DNA from: Ulva prolifera
Lineage: Eukaryota > Chlorophyta > Ulvophyceae > Ulvales > Ulvaceae
DNA length: 64,000 nucleotides
Assembly (NCBI GenBank): GCA_023078555.1
Contig: CM041196.1
Span: 930,001-994,000 of the forward strand
Reading direction: 5' to 3'
Position 1 is the first letter of the stretch. Every line of letters begins with the position of its first letter. A model generated the notes under the pieces. It did not search any database. It was not told the origin of the DNA and was given only the letters and a program-made list of their open reading frames with translations. Shown here one piece after another: positions 50,276-61,931 of this stretch. The position numbers were made by a program, and so were the translations under genes.

Positions 50276-51345
50276 CTGATATGCAAACGCTTTGCAATAA
50301 GACTGCCGTGTACACAGTTTGATTCAGTGACGAAACATGCAGGAACATAGCCGGGCTCTTCAGTGGAGGTTGAAAAATTTATTGTTTCAGAGAAAGTGCA
50401 GAGGGAGCTTGTAGGTGAAGACCCAGATTCGGATGGAAGTGTTTCGAATGGATGTATACTATACGGCAAGTGCCATGCTCAGATGAATCTGCCTATGCTC
50501 TAATCGCGAGCAATGTATGATGGTGAATATATACTGGTAGTATGTGATAGTCCTTTTCACTACATGTAATCATCAAGCGACGGTTCCGTACGGACATGTA
50601 TTAAGAAACACAGGCGCATGAAGCTGAGATCAATGCAAGTAGTGTCTTTACCATACGTATACCCTGACTTATTGTTTACATAAGAGTGAAGACAAAACCA
50701 CACATGATTCCGGACCAAAATCATTCAAATCAACACATATGTATCTACAAGATACACCTCATGTTCGCATGTGCACATGCAACGTACCTCCGCCGCATGC
50801 CCGGATAGTTGATGTTGGCATCCGGGCAACACATGACTGATTTTTTTTGTAACCAGTCACACCTCCATTGCTTAATCATGCGATGGTTGTATTGCCTTTA
50901 CACCGAGTTTCGCAATGACACTATGCCACGGCCACGTAGGCAGAGATTCGACTAGCCTAACAAAGGCGCCATCACGTTCTCCCGCCTAGGCTCGGTCGCT
51001 TCCTTTGGCTATGACGGAACGTAAACGGATCCGTCGCGGATTCGAAATTTTAAGCATTCTTCCTCCAACATTCCTTCGGATGCATTGCGGATCCTTCGAG
51101 CGTTCCTGCACCGCTCCGGAACCGTTCCGGCGGATCACCCCCGTGGAGTGCCCGTGGAAACAGCCCGGCCGGAACGCTCGAGGAACTTCCTCCGAAGCTC
51201 CGAACTGCATTCCGGGCGCTCCGCCAACAGTCCTTTCAACGGTCCGGAGGTTCCGCAAAGCATGACCACCTCTTCCTCAAACCTTCCTCGCACCGTCCTC
51301 ACGACCACGTCAACATTCTCCTAGTGATGTAGTGTGTTAAACAAC
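50276..51345. other. Unassigned spacer
   Basis: AT-richer sequence to ~50990, then a GC-rich patch (51000-51260) dense in TTCCGG/CCGGAA-type words. No coding or RNA feature is supported. Confidence 0.35.
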
Positions 51346-51713
51346 GTGATAATCGCAAAGCTTGGACCGGGCACTTGTTCTATGTGTGCGCGAGCCTTGC
51401 CGCGTTTCGCGGCCTTCGATGTGGAGGCGCCATTGATTTGGAATGCCCGCCACAATGCTTCCGACCTTAGTGGGTACGCCACGGTCGTGCCTAGGGTAGT
51501 CGTAGCGGGTGGTTGCTCGGTGCTTACCTGCTTGTCCGGCGCCTCGGCTGGAGTGTGAGTTTGTTATGGTCAGAAGTCGGTGCGTATGGTGCATCACCAA
51601 CTTGTCTGAGGTGAGCTTTGGTGGTTGCTTGTCTGGCAGCTGATTGGTGGTTCGGCTTGGTGTGTTTGGTTGCTCTGCCACACAACGGCCCGATGTGTGT
51701 AAATTGTTTAACG
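51346..51713 (+). pseudogene. Diverged non-LTR 3' end (related subfamily)
   Basis: The end GTTGCTCTGCCACACAACGG...GATGTGTGTAAATTG parallels the 3' end of the main non-LTR family, and CSMCARALPRFA resembles its ATMYARTLTAVA C-terminus. Conservation is partial, so this is an older or distinct subfamily. The left boundary is approximate. Confidence 0.5.
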
Positions 51714-52080
51714 ACCCTTTCAAATCGGGGTGTTTGTTACGAGAAAATGTATGCACTGCGCGGCATGTCACATGGTCACATGGCCCGAGCTAGAGAAAAT
51801 AAGAGCTTAAACTTTGTTCTGTGGTTCGCATTTGTAGGATGCGCCGGTACTTTGGCAAGCAGATGCAAAACCTATTGTTGATCATATTGGCACGGGATTT
51901 TGCATGGTAGAAAACCAATGCACAAGCAGATAAACAAGTTCGGACAAGGCGGTGAAAGAGAGGACAAACATGTCGTTCATGAGACACAGCCTTCTGGATA
52001 CATGGCACATGATTTAAAAAACTCGTCAACTCGTCACTCGACAGAGGTTCATCACACGCCAACTGTTCTCGGCGGCGACA
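51714..52080. other. 3' flank of the kinase gene
   Basis: No ORF or repeat is supported; it probably includes the kinase gene's 3' UTR (minus strand). No poly(A) signal could be fixed. Confidence 0.35.
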
Positions 52081-52620
52081 CTAAATCATGGGCTGTCCAG
52101 CCGCTGTACGCGAGTCGAAAAGCGTCCGCCACTGCAGGAGCACCTGCTCTGCTGTTGGCCTCTCTTCCGGCTGCCTATGGAGGCACTGCAAAACCGCCCG
52201 CTTCAGGCCTCGCAACAGCAACAGCTTCTCCTCATGACCTGATGCGCCATCCTCCCACGGCAGCGCCTGCCGCCCACACAGCTGCCCCCATATGGTTTCC
52301 CTTGTGGACACTAGCGGCTGAAACACGGGCTCGCTCGTGAGTAGCTCAAACGCCATCACACCCAGCGCCCACATGTCGGCTGCTGCATCGGCCACGATGT
52401 TGCGGTCACCTCGTTCCAGCGCCACCGCAACTTCGGGCGGAGCATAAGATGGGCTGAAGGTGATTGGCACGCTTGTACCCGATCGAGCGGCACAGCCAAA
52501 GTCCATGAGCGTCCACGAGTGCTGCCCGGGAAGCCGCAGCACATTACCGGGTTTGAGATCGCGGTGCACCCACCCACTGCCGTGCAGATGTGCAAGCCTC
52601 TCTGCTATGAGGCAGAGAGC
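52081..52620 (-). CDS. Kinase gene exon 13: catalytic C-lobe
   Basis: 180 codons including the stop. Contains HRDLKPGNVL (catalytic loop Asp and Asn), LMDFGCA (DFG), APPEVA (subdomain VIII), DMWALGVMAFELLT (subdomain IX) and PEERPTAEQVL (subdomain XI). The acceptor is CAG before ALCLIAERLAHLH; using the nearer poly-T acceptor instead would bring in an in-frame TGA. All residues expected of an active kinase are present. Confidence 0.9.
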   Translation of the reverse strand, partial: ALCLIAERLAHLHGSGWVHRDLKPGNVLRLPGQHSWTLMDFGCAARSGTSVPITFSPSYAPPEVAVALERGDRNIVADAAADMWALGVMAFELLTSEPVFQPLVSTRETIWGQLCGRQALPWEDGASGHEEKLLLLRGLKRAVLQCLHRQPEERPTAEQVLLQWRTLFDSRTAAGQPMI

Positions 52621-55600
52621 CTGCATGCACAGCCTGGTGTCAACCTCTCACGCTGTGGCCTGAAAAAAAAACAAACAAAGCCTGCCGACAGCAGTCCGCC
52701 GAGCTTGGGAATGATAGCGCACAAGCCACATCAGCTGGCAATGCCGCTTGCATTTGAGCAATGTGTCCAGGTACAGCACGGGACGGGAAGAAGTGCAATA
52801 CATGGCTTGGGCATGTGTTTGTTTGGCTCAAACATGGGAGGGCATGCGCACATCAACGATGGTTGTGAAGGCGGGCTGCGTCTTGGCCTTCCACTCCTGC
52901 AAGCTCTCCCCCTTCTCTATCACGATGCAGGGAGGCCATGGATAGCCGCGGCTGTTGCGCTCCGCCGCGTCCGCATTGGACAGCTCCAGCCGCACTGCTG
53001 GCATCATACTGCGCAGCACATCCACCTGGTACAACTCCAACTCAGCATCAAATGCAGAGCGTGAGAGGAAGAACTTCACGGCGACGGCCTCCTCGGTTCG
53101 TGCACTGCGCATGAACTGCACGACCCCCTGGCCGCCCTCGCGCCGCTCCGTCCACGGCAGCACCACGAACTGCCTCAGGAATGGCTCGTTGTGCCTCCGC
53201 ATGTGATCAAGCTCCGTCGTCAGCCGCTCCTTCTGCTGCGTGACCGTCGTCTCGCTTGCGGACACCGACGTGTTGTACACCGAGGTCGCGGTGCCCACGG
53301 AAGTCGTGATGTTGCTGCGGGCCCCAGCAGACGCGGCGTCGGATGGCGCAGTCGTCGTCAGCCCGGTCGGGGCCTGCCCCCAGGAGGGCGTACCGCTACT
53401 ATGCATGCTCTGGCCTGGCGTGCTGCTCGCGGGCCCCTTGAACAAAGACCCCGGTGCTACGTGTGGGGCTGCCCCCGCGCCGCCCTGGTCCGCATACACG
53501 GGGTTCACAACATTTGTGCCCCCGGGTTCGCTGCTGCCGGCATACACGCTCCCTGTCGGGCCACGCATTGATGCCCCGGGCGCGCCTGGCTGTTGCTGCA
53601 TGGCCGGCCCGAAGCCATGCTGTGACCCTGCCCCCGGCGCCGCCGAGTACCCTGGCGCGGTGCTCCCGGTGGGGCCCTGCTTCGGGGTCCCCGGCGTACC
53701 AGGCGCCATCATGCCATGTAAAACATCAGGCGCACTGAAATCGCTGTGTCCGCGCTTGGATGGGCCCGGCGGGCCCGTGCCGATGGACTGGAGATGGCTG
53801 GGGGGGGGGGCGGTGCTGTTGTATGACGCCGCAGCATAGCCTGTGCGATCGCGTTTGCGGCGGCGAGTGAAAAGCAGGCATGTGACACAGATGCCCAGGA
53901 GGACGATGATGGCAACGGCACCGATGCCTCCGCCGATGGCTGCCCAGTCGGTGCCGTCGCCGGAGGGCACATTGACAGTGACATTGTTGTTATTGTTGTT
54001 GTTCGCGTTGGCGGCGGCCGTGGCTTCCGGGCCAGCCTGCTGCTCTGCATCGCCGCCACCACCGCCACCGCCGTCGGCAGCGGTGTCGGCGGTGGTGGGG
54101 TCGGGATTGGGGGCGCCTGCACCGTCAGCGACTGCGCCGGCCGTGGGGGGTGCTTCGGCAACAGTCAGCGTAGGAGCGGCAGGGGCGGCCCCTGGGGCGG
54201 CCGGCGTGGCTGGTGCCAACGTGAGCTGCTGGCCAGCCTCCTGCACCACACCCTTTGTTGGAACGGCTGTGCATGGAGGTGAGCCACATCATGTCAAGCA
54301 CCCAACACCCTCAGGAATATGTGATCAATAAAACACCAGCAATCTGAGGCCACAAAAACGGCCACGTTAGATCTACAACCATGGCACGCTGCATACTGGC
54401 TGGGTCTATGAAACATCTCGGCAGGCGTGTCAGACATCTGTGTTGTCAAAAGCAGCAGATGGCACCGTATACAGGTTTTGCTGCGTGGCTTACACAATGA
54501 GCAAAACAAAGCCAGAGGCAGGCCTATACCTGGGAAGCTTCTTTGACGAACTCATCCTCAAGTGACAGGAAGGTGGACGTGTCTGGCGGCGTGGCCTGTG
54601 GCGTCACCTCCGCGGATTCCACCGCAGAGTAGAACTGCTCGGGGCCGTCGCTGTAGAAGGTGGCCGAGCTCTGGGCGTGCAGCGGCAGCGTGGCTGTGTT
54701 GTTCACCAGCTGACACGCCTGCAGCCACACTTCGGTGGCGGTGCCGTACGCGAGGATGATGCCATCACTGACGCCGGTGACGCTGTTGTCTGTGAATGTG
54801 CAGCCGACGAAGCGCGCATTGGACTGGATGTACACCGGCGAGTCACTGCCGCCGAGATTTGCAAACGTCACGCCTGCATGCATGCACCGCGTGTCTGCAA
54901 GGGCGTGTGCGCGGCAAGGGCCATGACAACAGGGCCTCGCGTGTGGTCAAGGTGAACGAATGTGGTCACCAAGCTACATGGAGCAGAGGCGGATGGGGGC
55001 TTCGTTGTGTGACAGCGAAGAACTCTGATATAGCTGCTGCCGTCGCACAAATCGCGATCACACACTGACACAGGCGGCGCGGGGTTTAATGCTGAGGTGC
55101 ATGAACCCATGCTGGCTGCCACCGCCGTGGCCCCTGTGAGATCGTGCATGCACTGCACAAGCTTGACCGGCCGTGCTTACCCAAACAAGCACGAGGGGGG
55201 CACGCCTTGTGCAAAGACCTGGTTTGTAATCGTTGCAGTCAGCCCCACAGAGGCCTGCAGGGACTCGATGCTGCCGTCGCCCTGCAGCACGGAGCGCGTC
55301 AGCCAGAGCTGGCCGCCGAGCGCCGCGACGGACAGCAGCGCCGGCCGCGAGTTGCGGGAGGTGCGCTTGACGCGGAGGTACAGGTTGTCGAGCCACACGC
55401 GGCCGTGCATCACCTCCAGGGCGTCGTCGTCTGCCACCAGGAGGCACTGCCCCTCTGCGAGCTGCAGCAGAGGCTTGCCCGACAGCTGGAACGCGTCGCC
55501 GTCCGGGGCGCCGCTGCAGTTGCCCTGCACGCTGCTGCCGCCGTCAGGAGCTACAAGCAGCCGTGTGCTGTGCTGTAACAAGCAGATTACAAGAATACAG

Positions 55601-55997
55601 GCCGTTGCAGGGCACCAAATCAACCACACACACCGTTCTCTGATCATGTGGTTCTGGCGTGTTGATTACACGCATGGAATATTGCCAGCGCATACATCCG
55701 CAAGAGCATGCCCCAGTAACCTGTGCATATACTCAGTCTACAAGACTTTGATAAAAGTGGATGAATCGTTGTCAGACACTGTGCTGGGCGGAGCATGACA
55801 TGATGTGCCTGTGAACTGCAACGGGACCCAACCCGGGTCCAAGGTTCGTGGGAATGAGGTTAATCAACATACCAGCGCACTTCATCTTGGACATCGCATC
55901 CTGGTAATAGACGCACAGTTTGGACCAACGCACCCACAGTGGCTACCCACCATACGCATCGCCGACAGAGACGCCTGGTGCTGCAGGACATAGAGCA

Positions 55998-56028
<31 letters not shown>

Positions 56029-59000
56029 CTTGCAAAACAAATCACACTAGGTCGGGCCATTGCATGACAGAGCACCACAAAGCAAAGTGCCAGGCATGGC
56101 ACACGGCCAGGCACGCACCCTCAGCGTCCGCGTCGAAGCAGATATGCCTCCGAGGAGGAAGCCGTCATCTGTGGGCTGAAGGGAGGTGAGGTCGAGGTGG
56201 GACTGCACCTCAATGTGGCGCGCCCCTGCCGCAATCGCCGCCTGCAGCTGGGCCGCAGAGGTCACGGCGGTGGTGAGCGTCGGGGGCGGCTCCGTGGCCG
56301 CGGTGCTGGTCACCGTCACGTCTGGGAACACCTGCGACAGCACACCACCCAGCTCAAATGCCTGGATGCAGTCCCTTGTCGGCGGCTCGGGCTAGAAGCC
56401 AAGGGCAGCAAGTGCCAGGCTCGATGCAGTGGACCTTCATGCGCGGTGCCAACTCACCGCCAATTGAACACCTGCAGGCGCTCCAAGAGGCGGGCGCACC
56501 TGCGCTATACAGCGATTGCTTGCAGCCGTTACATACACTTTTTGTTTTATGCTAGGGCTCCAGCCAGAACCGGCATCAGGCAATGCCTGGTCTGAGAGCA
56601 CAATATGGACACCGAGACGTGCAAAAATGTTTTTGAACTACCGAGTACACCACGAAGGCCTTTGCCGCAGCATGAAGGCAGCAACAGACGCTGGGGGTGG
56701 CCGCTGCGGGTGCCCGGCCGGGCGGGGGGCACACCTTGAGCACATCTTGGAACCAGGCCTCATTTCCACCGAGGAAGGCGTTGGCCTCGGCGGGGCGCGC
56801 AGGAGCGGAGACGAAGGCCTTATCAGTCGAGTCGTAGTAGTCGCGGGGCACATCGCTTGCGAAGCCGTCGCTGCTGTAGCCAGCCTCAAGGGGCAGCGCA
56901 ACCGAGTTGTTCACGAGCGCGACGCCCTGCAGCCAGGCGGCGCCGTCGGTGAAGTAGGTGTAGATGAGCGACGAGGAATCATCGGTGATGGTGTTCTCGG
57001 CGATTGTCGAGTTGACGATGCGCACGCGCGCGCCGTTGACGTACACCACCTGCTCTGAGCCGCCCAGGTGCCGGAACTCGCATCCTGTACCCGCATGTTC
57101 ACAGTCATGGGTCCTCATTTGGCGGGTGCCGACGCAGTACCTCTGTGTGGGCAGCTGCTGTGCAGAGTTATAGATGGCGCTCGAGCGTGGCATTCCCAGT
57201 GCAGTGGCAACGGGTGCATGACTATACGCGACAGCGGCCACGCCTGGTATGTTCCCTCCAAGGCACCTCCGGCAAGTGAGACTGCGCAAGCATGCACAGC
57301 ACAGAGGTTGGCAAGGTGTCACAGAGGCCAGGCGAAGAGTGGGTGCAGTCAACATGTAGCACCGTGGGGGCGCACCCGCGACGTACGTGGGCCCGCCGGC
57401 GGTGAGGCCGAGGGCGCCGATGCCGGCCGCGTACTGCCCCGCGCCCTGCATCGTCATGTGCGTCATCCACAGCCGGCCGCTCTCCTCCGTGGAGGTGGTG
57501 AGCGCGACGGCGTCGTCGCGGGCGCTGGCGGTGTGGCGCAGGTAGAGGTTATGCATCCACAGCTGGCCGTACCGCACGTGCCAGAGGTCCATGTCGGTCA
57601 CGAGCACGCACTGCCCTGGCCGCAGGTTCTGCAGCGGCGGCTGCTGCAGCTGCAGCTGCGGCTCTGCCTGGCAGTTGCCCTGCACTCGCAGCGCTGCTGT
57701 CAGGTAGGTAGCAAGCAGCGGGAGCGGTCACAGGGAACAGCCCAGCGGACACACGGGTTGCGCATGAGCCACGACTACGCTGGTGAGAACACCCGCAGCT
57801 TCCAGCCAACAGAACTGCTTGCAGCGTTGACAACATGGCGGGCGTGAGTGCGCGGTTGGAAGGGGGAGGCAGTCCGCCAGGCAGGATGCATGCGGAGACA
57901 GCATTCGAGGGGCCATGTGAGCTGGGCACACCTTGATGGAGCGGGTGGTGTCACTGAAGTAGCCGAGCAGAATGTCGCCAGGGTTAGGGGCAGCGTCCAG
58001 GGAAGTGAGGTCCATATGGGCGGTGATCTCGATGTGGCGGGCGCCTTGCTGAATGGCATTCTGCAGCTGCGCCGGCGTCTCTACTGACGTCACCGCGTCC
58101 TCCGCTGGGCGGGCCTGGGCCGGCACCACTGCAGGGGCCCGCGCCACCCCCTGCATGCAGGTGCGATCAACGCCCGGCAGATTGTTGTTTGGGCTAAGCC
58201 CTCCGTGGCAGCCGCTGTGCTACAGTGCAGGCCTGCTGAGGATGCGATGATCGTCAGTAACGTACAGAACGCTGGCAGTGCTACTGGCCTGACATGCATG
58301 CAGCATCTGGCCTCGAGGCGTGCTGCGAGCCATTCAGCAGAGTTATTGTCTACATGCATACGCTCGCCTGACAGGTTGGAGCGTCCACACAAACACCGCA
58401 TGTGAAAATCTCCATGAATAGCTTTGCGCAGCAGCAGCTGATGCAGAGTCGGCGTCAGGGCAGTGGGGGCGCACGGAGGTGGCGGTCTGGAAGAAGGGGT
58501 CGCTCGGCGCGAGGAAGCCGGCGCCGGCGGCGGGGGCGCCGAGCGAGGCGACGTACTGGCCGTCGAGGCGCGAGTAGTACTCCAGCGGCACGTCGCTGTA
58601 GACGTCGCCGCCGGAGAAGGAGAGCACGAGCTGCGGGGCGTTGTTGCGGGCAAAGGTGACGCCGCGCAGCCACGCGGTCGAGCCGCTGTACTGCAGGTAG
58701 AGCACGGCATCGCCGTCGTCGAACTGCGCGTTGTCGACGATGGTCGTGTTGACGATGTTGGCCGTGTCCTGGACGACGAGCGGGACGCGGTCGCCGCCGA
58801 GGTGGCTGAGGGTGCAGCCTGCGGGTGCGGATGGAGGGAGGTGAGCATCGCAAGGCCAGCAGGCACGAGTAGCTGACAACAGGCTGCTGCCAAGGATCAT
58901 GCATGCTGGCTGACGTGTCAGGATGGCTTCATAAGATGACAGTAGATAGTACATGTACCAGCACATGGTTGTGCCTGGCCCTGCAGCTCATGGCAGTTCA

Positions 59001-61414
59001 CTTTTGAGGAGCCTCACCTTGCATGTAAAGCGGTGATGATGCAGCAATGCCGCTGCAGGACTGCACTGTTGTCGAGCCAGTGGAAGTAAACTGGCCATCA
59101 CCCTGTATCACGCAAGTCATTAGTGAAGCTGAGGGAGGATGAGTTCCGCTGCAGTCACCTGTGCACAGGATCTGTGCACAACCTCTGGTGTACACTGGAA
59201 GCCATGCCAGGCTTGGACGACCCGGCATAAGCCTTGCCATGCCAGCAAGCAGCACATGAGGCACTGGCTGGGTGGGGAAATCAAGAGCAGAGCAACAGAT
59301 CGGGCCAGAGCATCGACAGGCAGAGCGGTCATCTCATCCACCACAATGGTGTTGTGAGGTGCAAAACTGCCCTGCTGCTGGCTGATGTGGTACAACTCAC
59401 AATCATGAAAAGGGCAGACGATAGACTAGCTGCTGAAGTTGACAAGCTGCACCATGGCGGCTCAAATGCACAGGCTTGGGAGGCCCCTCCAGCCACCAGC
59501 GCCCCCTCACGCACATGGCCCGTGGCCTGGAGAGAATGCTAAATTCCAGGCAGTAATGTAGTGACAAGCCACAAGGTCTCAAGCTCTACAAGTGCATGGC
59601 GCGGCGTATCAATCCATGGGGCATGGCAGGGTCGGGCTAGGAGAGGCGACCTCGCATCAACAACACTATGGGGCTCTTGCTGTTGGGCCACGACGGCAAC
59701 AGGCCCACCACAATGCTCATCGCAGCAGAAGTCTCCGGTGCAGTAGAGTCTGATAATGCACAATACGCGAGGCGTATATCTGCGCTTCATGGGGGGAAGC
59801 ACCTGGAGGGTGACGCCGGAGAGGTACACCCCCGGCGAGTCCACTTCCGTTGTCAGCAGGACAGGCTCAAGCGGGGATTTTGCGGTGCGCTTGAGGCGGA
59901 CATAGAGATTGTCTATCCACAGGCTGCTGTTGGTGACAGTTAGCAGGCTGGTGTCTGTAAGCAGCAGGCATTGGCCTGGCAGCAGCGGGCGCAGGTCAGC
60001 GCCACCAGGCTGCGCCAGCGCTGGCCCCGGTGCAGCTGCACAGCTGCCCTGCACAGACACGGTGGCACCGCTGTTACTCGCCAGGTTGCGGTCGTATGTG
60101 CTATTGCCACGATCGCCATTTGAGCGCTTGCCGAGGGTAGCTGCTCCGAGGGTGCAGAAGCAAGTCTATCAGCACCCCGACACACAATGACGCCGCACGA
60201 TGTGCTGAGGTGTGTGAGTGTTTACGGGCAATTGAAGACCTTTGTGCAAAACTACTCGCCGCGTCTTAGCCGCAGTGCAGTGAGTGCTCCGTGCGGCCTA
60301 GAGGTGCAGAGCAGTGTGAGTGCACTCCGCAGCGCTGGCTAGCGCCAGCAAGCGCTAGAACGATTGTATGCCTATCTTAAAGATGACATGTCACAATCTG
60401 TTACGTGTGGCATGCGTCGTAGACTCAGAAGTGCAGGCTTCTGTACCCCGGTGTACCTTGTGTGGAGCAGGTATGCAGCGTGTCAGTCACAGACGTGTCG
60501 CCGTTCATAGTTCATTTCAAGAACCATCATGTTCCCAATTTTGTGTCAGTTGATGAATGAGAATTAGGGAGCGATGCATAGCGAGCATGGTGTGAATGTT
60601 CGATGTCGAGATGAAGGCGCACAGTGACTGAAAATGTGGTGTTTAGAGCTATGCCCAGAACGACGTCCTGTACAGCCGGCTGAAGGCTGGAAAGGTCCAT
60701 ATGCTGCTGTACGATGATGTGTCGCGCCCCGGAAGCTACCGCAGTTTGCAGCTGAACGGGCGTGGTCACCGAGGTCGTGCCAGCTTGGAGCACCGTCCGG
60801 CCCGTTCGAGACCCCGGGTCAATCACCTGCGCAGGTATCTGACATCTTGGCAGACTGATACCGAAACTGTGACCAGGAAGCGGCCGTGGGCGGTGCTGCA
60901 TATGCAGGTACCGGGACTGCGTCGGATACGCAGCGCGCTGCATGCACTGCTCCGGTGCTGGCGAAACCACAGCAGATTCCCAGGAGAAAGGCAGTACAGC
61001 AGGTAGCTTCCGGTGGCACGGAAGGAATGTGTAAATGGTTCAACATTTTGGATCGTGTCAATTGCTCGAAGCCGAGCCGGCGCAACTTTATTCAAAATCA
61101 AGTCAAAATAGAAGATCACGAGAGACATGTGAATTGTGTCTCGTGAGATAGAGCAGCAGGTGCTGCATGAACGCAGGTGCGTGGGGCAACACTGCTGAGC
61201 ACGTCGCACGAGCCTCAGCCGCTACGCCTGGAAAACCGATGCAAACTCGAGTAGAGCAGAACCAGCATACCGTATGAGACCAACTGTCTGTGTCTCTTAC
61301 ATCCTGCACCCCCGTAAGTTGTCTTATGTCGGTGTTGAAGGGGGTTGAGTAACACGCTGGTGGCGACAGGCAGGCAGCCAGCACCGACACCAACAGAGAC
61401 GCCGCGAGCCGCAT
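52081..61414 (-). CDS. Receptor-like protein kinase with triplicated extracellular module (13-exon gene model)
   Basis: Exons modelled from splice sites and frame: 61301-61414, 60623-60826, 59803-60048, 59018-59102, 58475-58818, 57932-58150, 57376-57679, 56735-57084, 56119-56361, 55206-55524 (or to 55572), 54530-54873, 52852-54240, 52081-52620; about 1566 residues. The protein has a signal peptide, three ~295-residue modules with Val/Asn-rich beta-helix-like segments, one membrane span, and a cytoplasmic kinase with VAVKFF, HRDLKPGN, DFG and APPE. All junctions keep frame. Donors are mostly GTGCG/GTGTG and one is GC. The likely role is surface sensing; the ligand is unknown. Kinase identity is firm, exon edges moderate. 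Confidence 0.82.
52852..54240 (-). CDS. Kinase gene exon 12: stalk, transmembrane segment, juxtamembrane and kinase N-lobe
   Basis: 463 codons. Ala/Pro/Thr-rich low-complexity stalk with an Asn run, then one hydrophobic span (AAIGGGIGAVAIIVLLGICV...) ending in the basic stop-transfer TRRRKRDR. Next comes a long Gly/Pro/Ser-rich juxtamembrane region and the kinase N-lobe with EGGQGVV and the ATP-binding Lys in VAVKFF. It ends FTTIVD at donor GTGCGC. Confidence 0.88.
54530..56361 (-). CDS. Kinase gene exons 9-11: extracellular module 3
   Basis: Three exons (56119-56361, ~55206-55524, 54530-54873) encode about 302 residues: AAQLQAAIAAGARHIEV, then GQCLLVADD...WLDNLYLRVKRT, then VTFANLGG...NNTATLPL...FYS. 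The same three-part pattern recurs in modules 1 and 2. Exon 10 appears to end CAAG|GCGTGCC, a GC donor. The intron at 55573-56118 contains the 31-G homopolymer. Confidence 0.8.
55998..56028 (+). repeat. 31-G homopolymer in a kinase-gene intron
   Basis: An uninterrupted run of 31 G on the plus strand, hence C31 in the sense (minus) strand of the intron between exons 9 and 10. Length may be unreliable in the assembly. Confidence 0.9.
56735..58150 (-). CDS. Kinase gene exons 6-8: extracellular module 2
   Basis: Exons 57932-58150, 57376-57679 and 56735-57084, about 291 residues: PAQLQNAIQQGARHIEI, then GQCVLVTDMD...WMHNLYLRH, then CEFRHLGG...VNSTIAENTITDD...AWLQG...DYYDS. Repeated hydrophobic/Asn-rich short strands suggest a right-handed beta-helix (pectin-lyase-like) fold; this is inference. 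Confidence 0.83.
58475..60826 (-). CDS. Kinase gene exons 2-5: extracellular module 1
   Basis: Exons 60623-60826, 59803-60048, 59018-59102 and 58475-58818, about 293 residues: PVQLQTAVASGARHIIV, then GQCLLLTDTS...WIDNLYVRLKRT, then CTLSHLGG...VNTTIVDN...AWLRGVTF...YYSRLD. Module 1 has an extra intron between GVTLQ and GDGQF that modules 2 and 3 lack. Confidence 0.82.
61301..61414 (-). CDS. Kinase gene exon 1: signal peptide
   Basis: 38 codons. MRLAASLLVSVLAACLSPPA is a typical secretory signal: one Arg, a hydrophobic core, small residues before the likely cleavage near CYS. It ends LTGVQD at a strong donor GTAAGAG in phase 0, matching the phase-0 acceptor of exon 2 (CAG|GTGATT). Confidence 0.78.
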
Positions 61415-61931
61415 TCGATTCAGCGCTTCAGCCGCGCGAGCCTATCTTAAAACAACAATGCATTTTTCGGTGGTTGATGCTGACAGCAAGGCAGTCCCAC
61501 GTAGCAATAGCACGTGTACGTGCACGAAGCGGGTCAAATTTCCTGGCTATCTCGCAGAACCTGAGTGCGCTGGATGCAAACGTGCACCACTTCTGCTTGA
61601 AGAATGTGGGTTGCAAATGTCAATTCAGGACAACTTGCGACGTAAACTGCAGCTGACGGCGCCTGAGCCATCGCCACGAGCTCAGCTGCAGGGAGCGCGC
61701 AATTCCAGCGCGTGATGTGCATGCAAGCTTATAGCTCTGTGCATGCCAGGCTTGCCTACGTCTGCTGGGAGCCGCCACCTGAGGAGGTCGGAGCGTAGTC
61801 AGCTGAGCTGTGAGTACATGAAGAAGCCGGGGAGGCACTGCCACACAGACCATGCACCAAAACTCTGGCAGGGCTGTCACATGGCCACATCAGACCACAT
61901 TGACTTGACCTTGACCTGTTCGTATGCAGCA
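61415..61931. promoter_or_regulatory. Kinase gene upstream region
   Basis: No gene supported. It should contain the kinase promoter (minus strand). A TTTTAAGATA-like element lies about 30 bases before the ATG, too weak to call a TATA box. Confidence 0.35.

Noticed and set aside
48929..50348. Minus-strand ORFs of 112-143 codons with repeated peptides
   Set aside because: Read-through of the 203-bp hairpin satellite; no codon bias or domain.
53240..54331. Plus-strand ORFs opposite the kinase exon 12
   Set aside because: Shadow frames of a GC-rich exon; only the minus frame has a membrane span and kinase motifs that splice in frame.
61534..61722. Small minus-strand ORF upstream of the kinase start
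   Set aside because: No signal peptide, domain or in-frame splice to exon 1; the signal peptide at 61414 is the better start.
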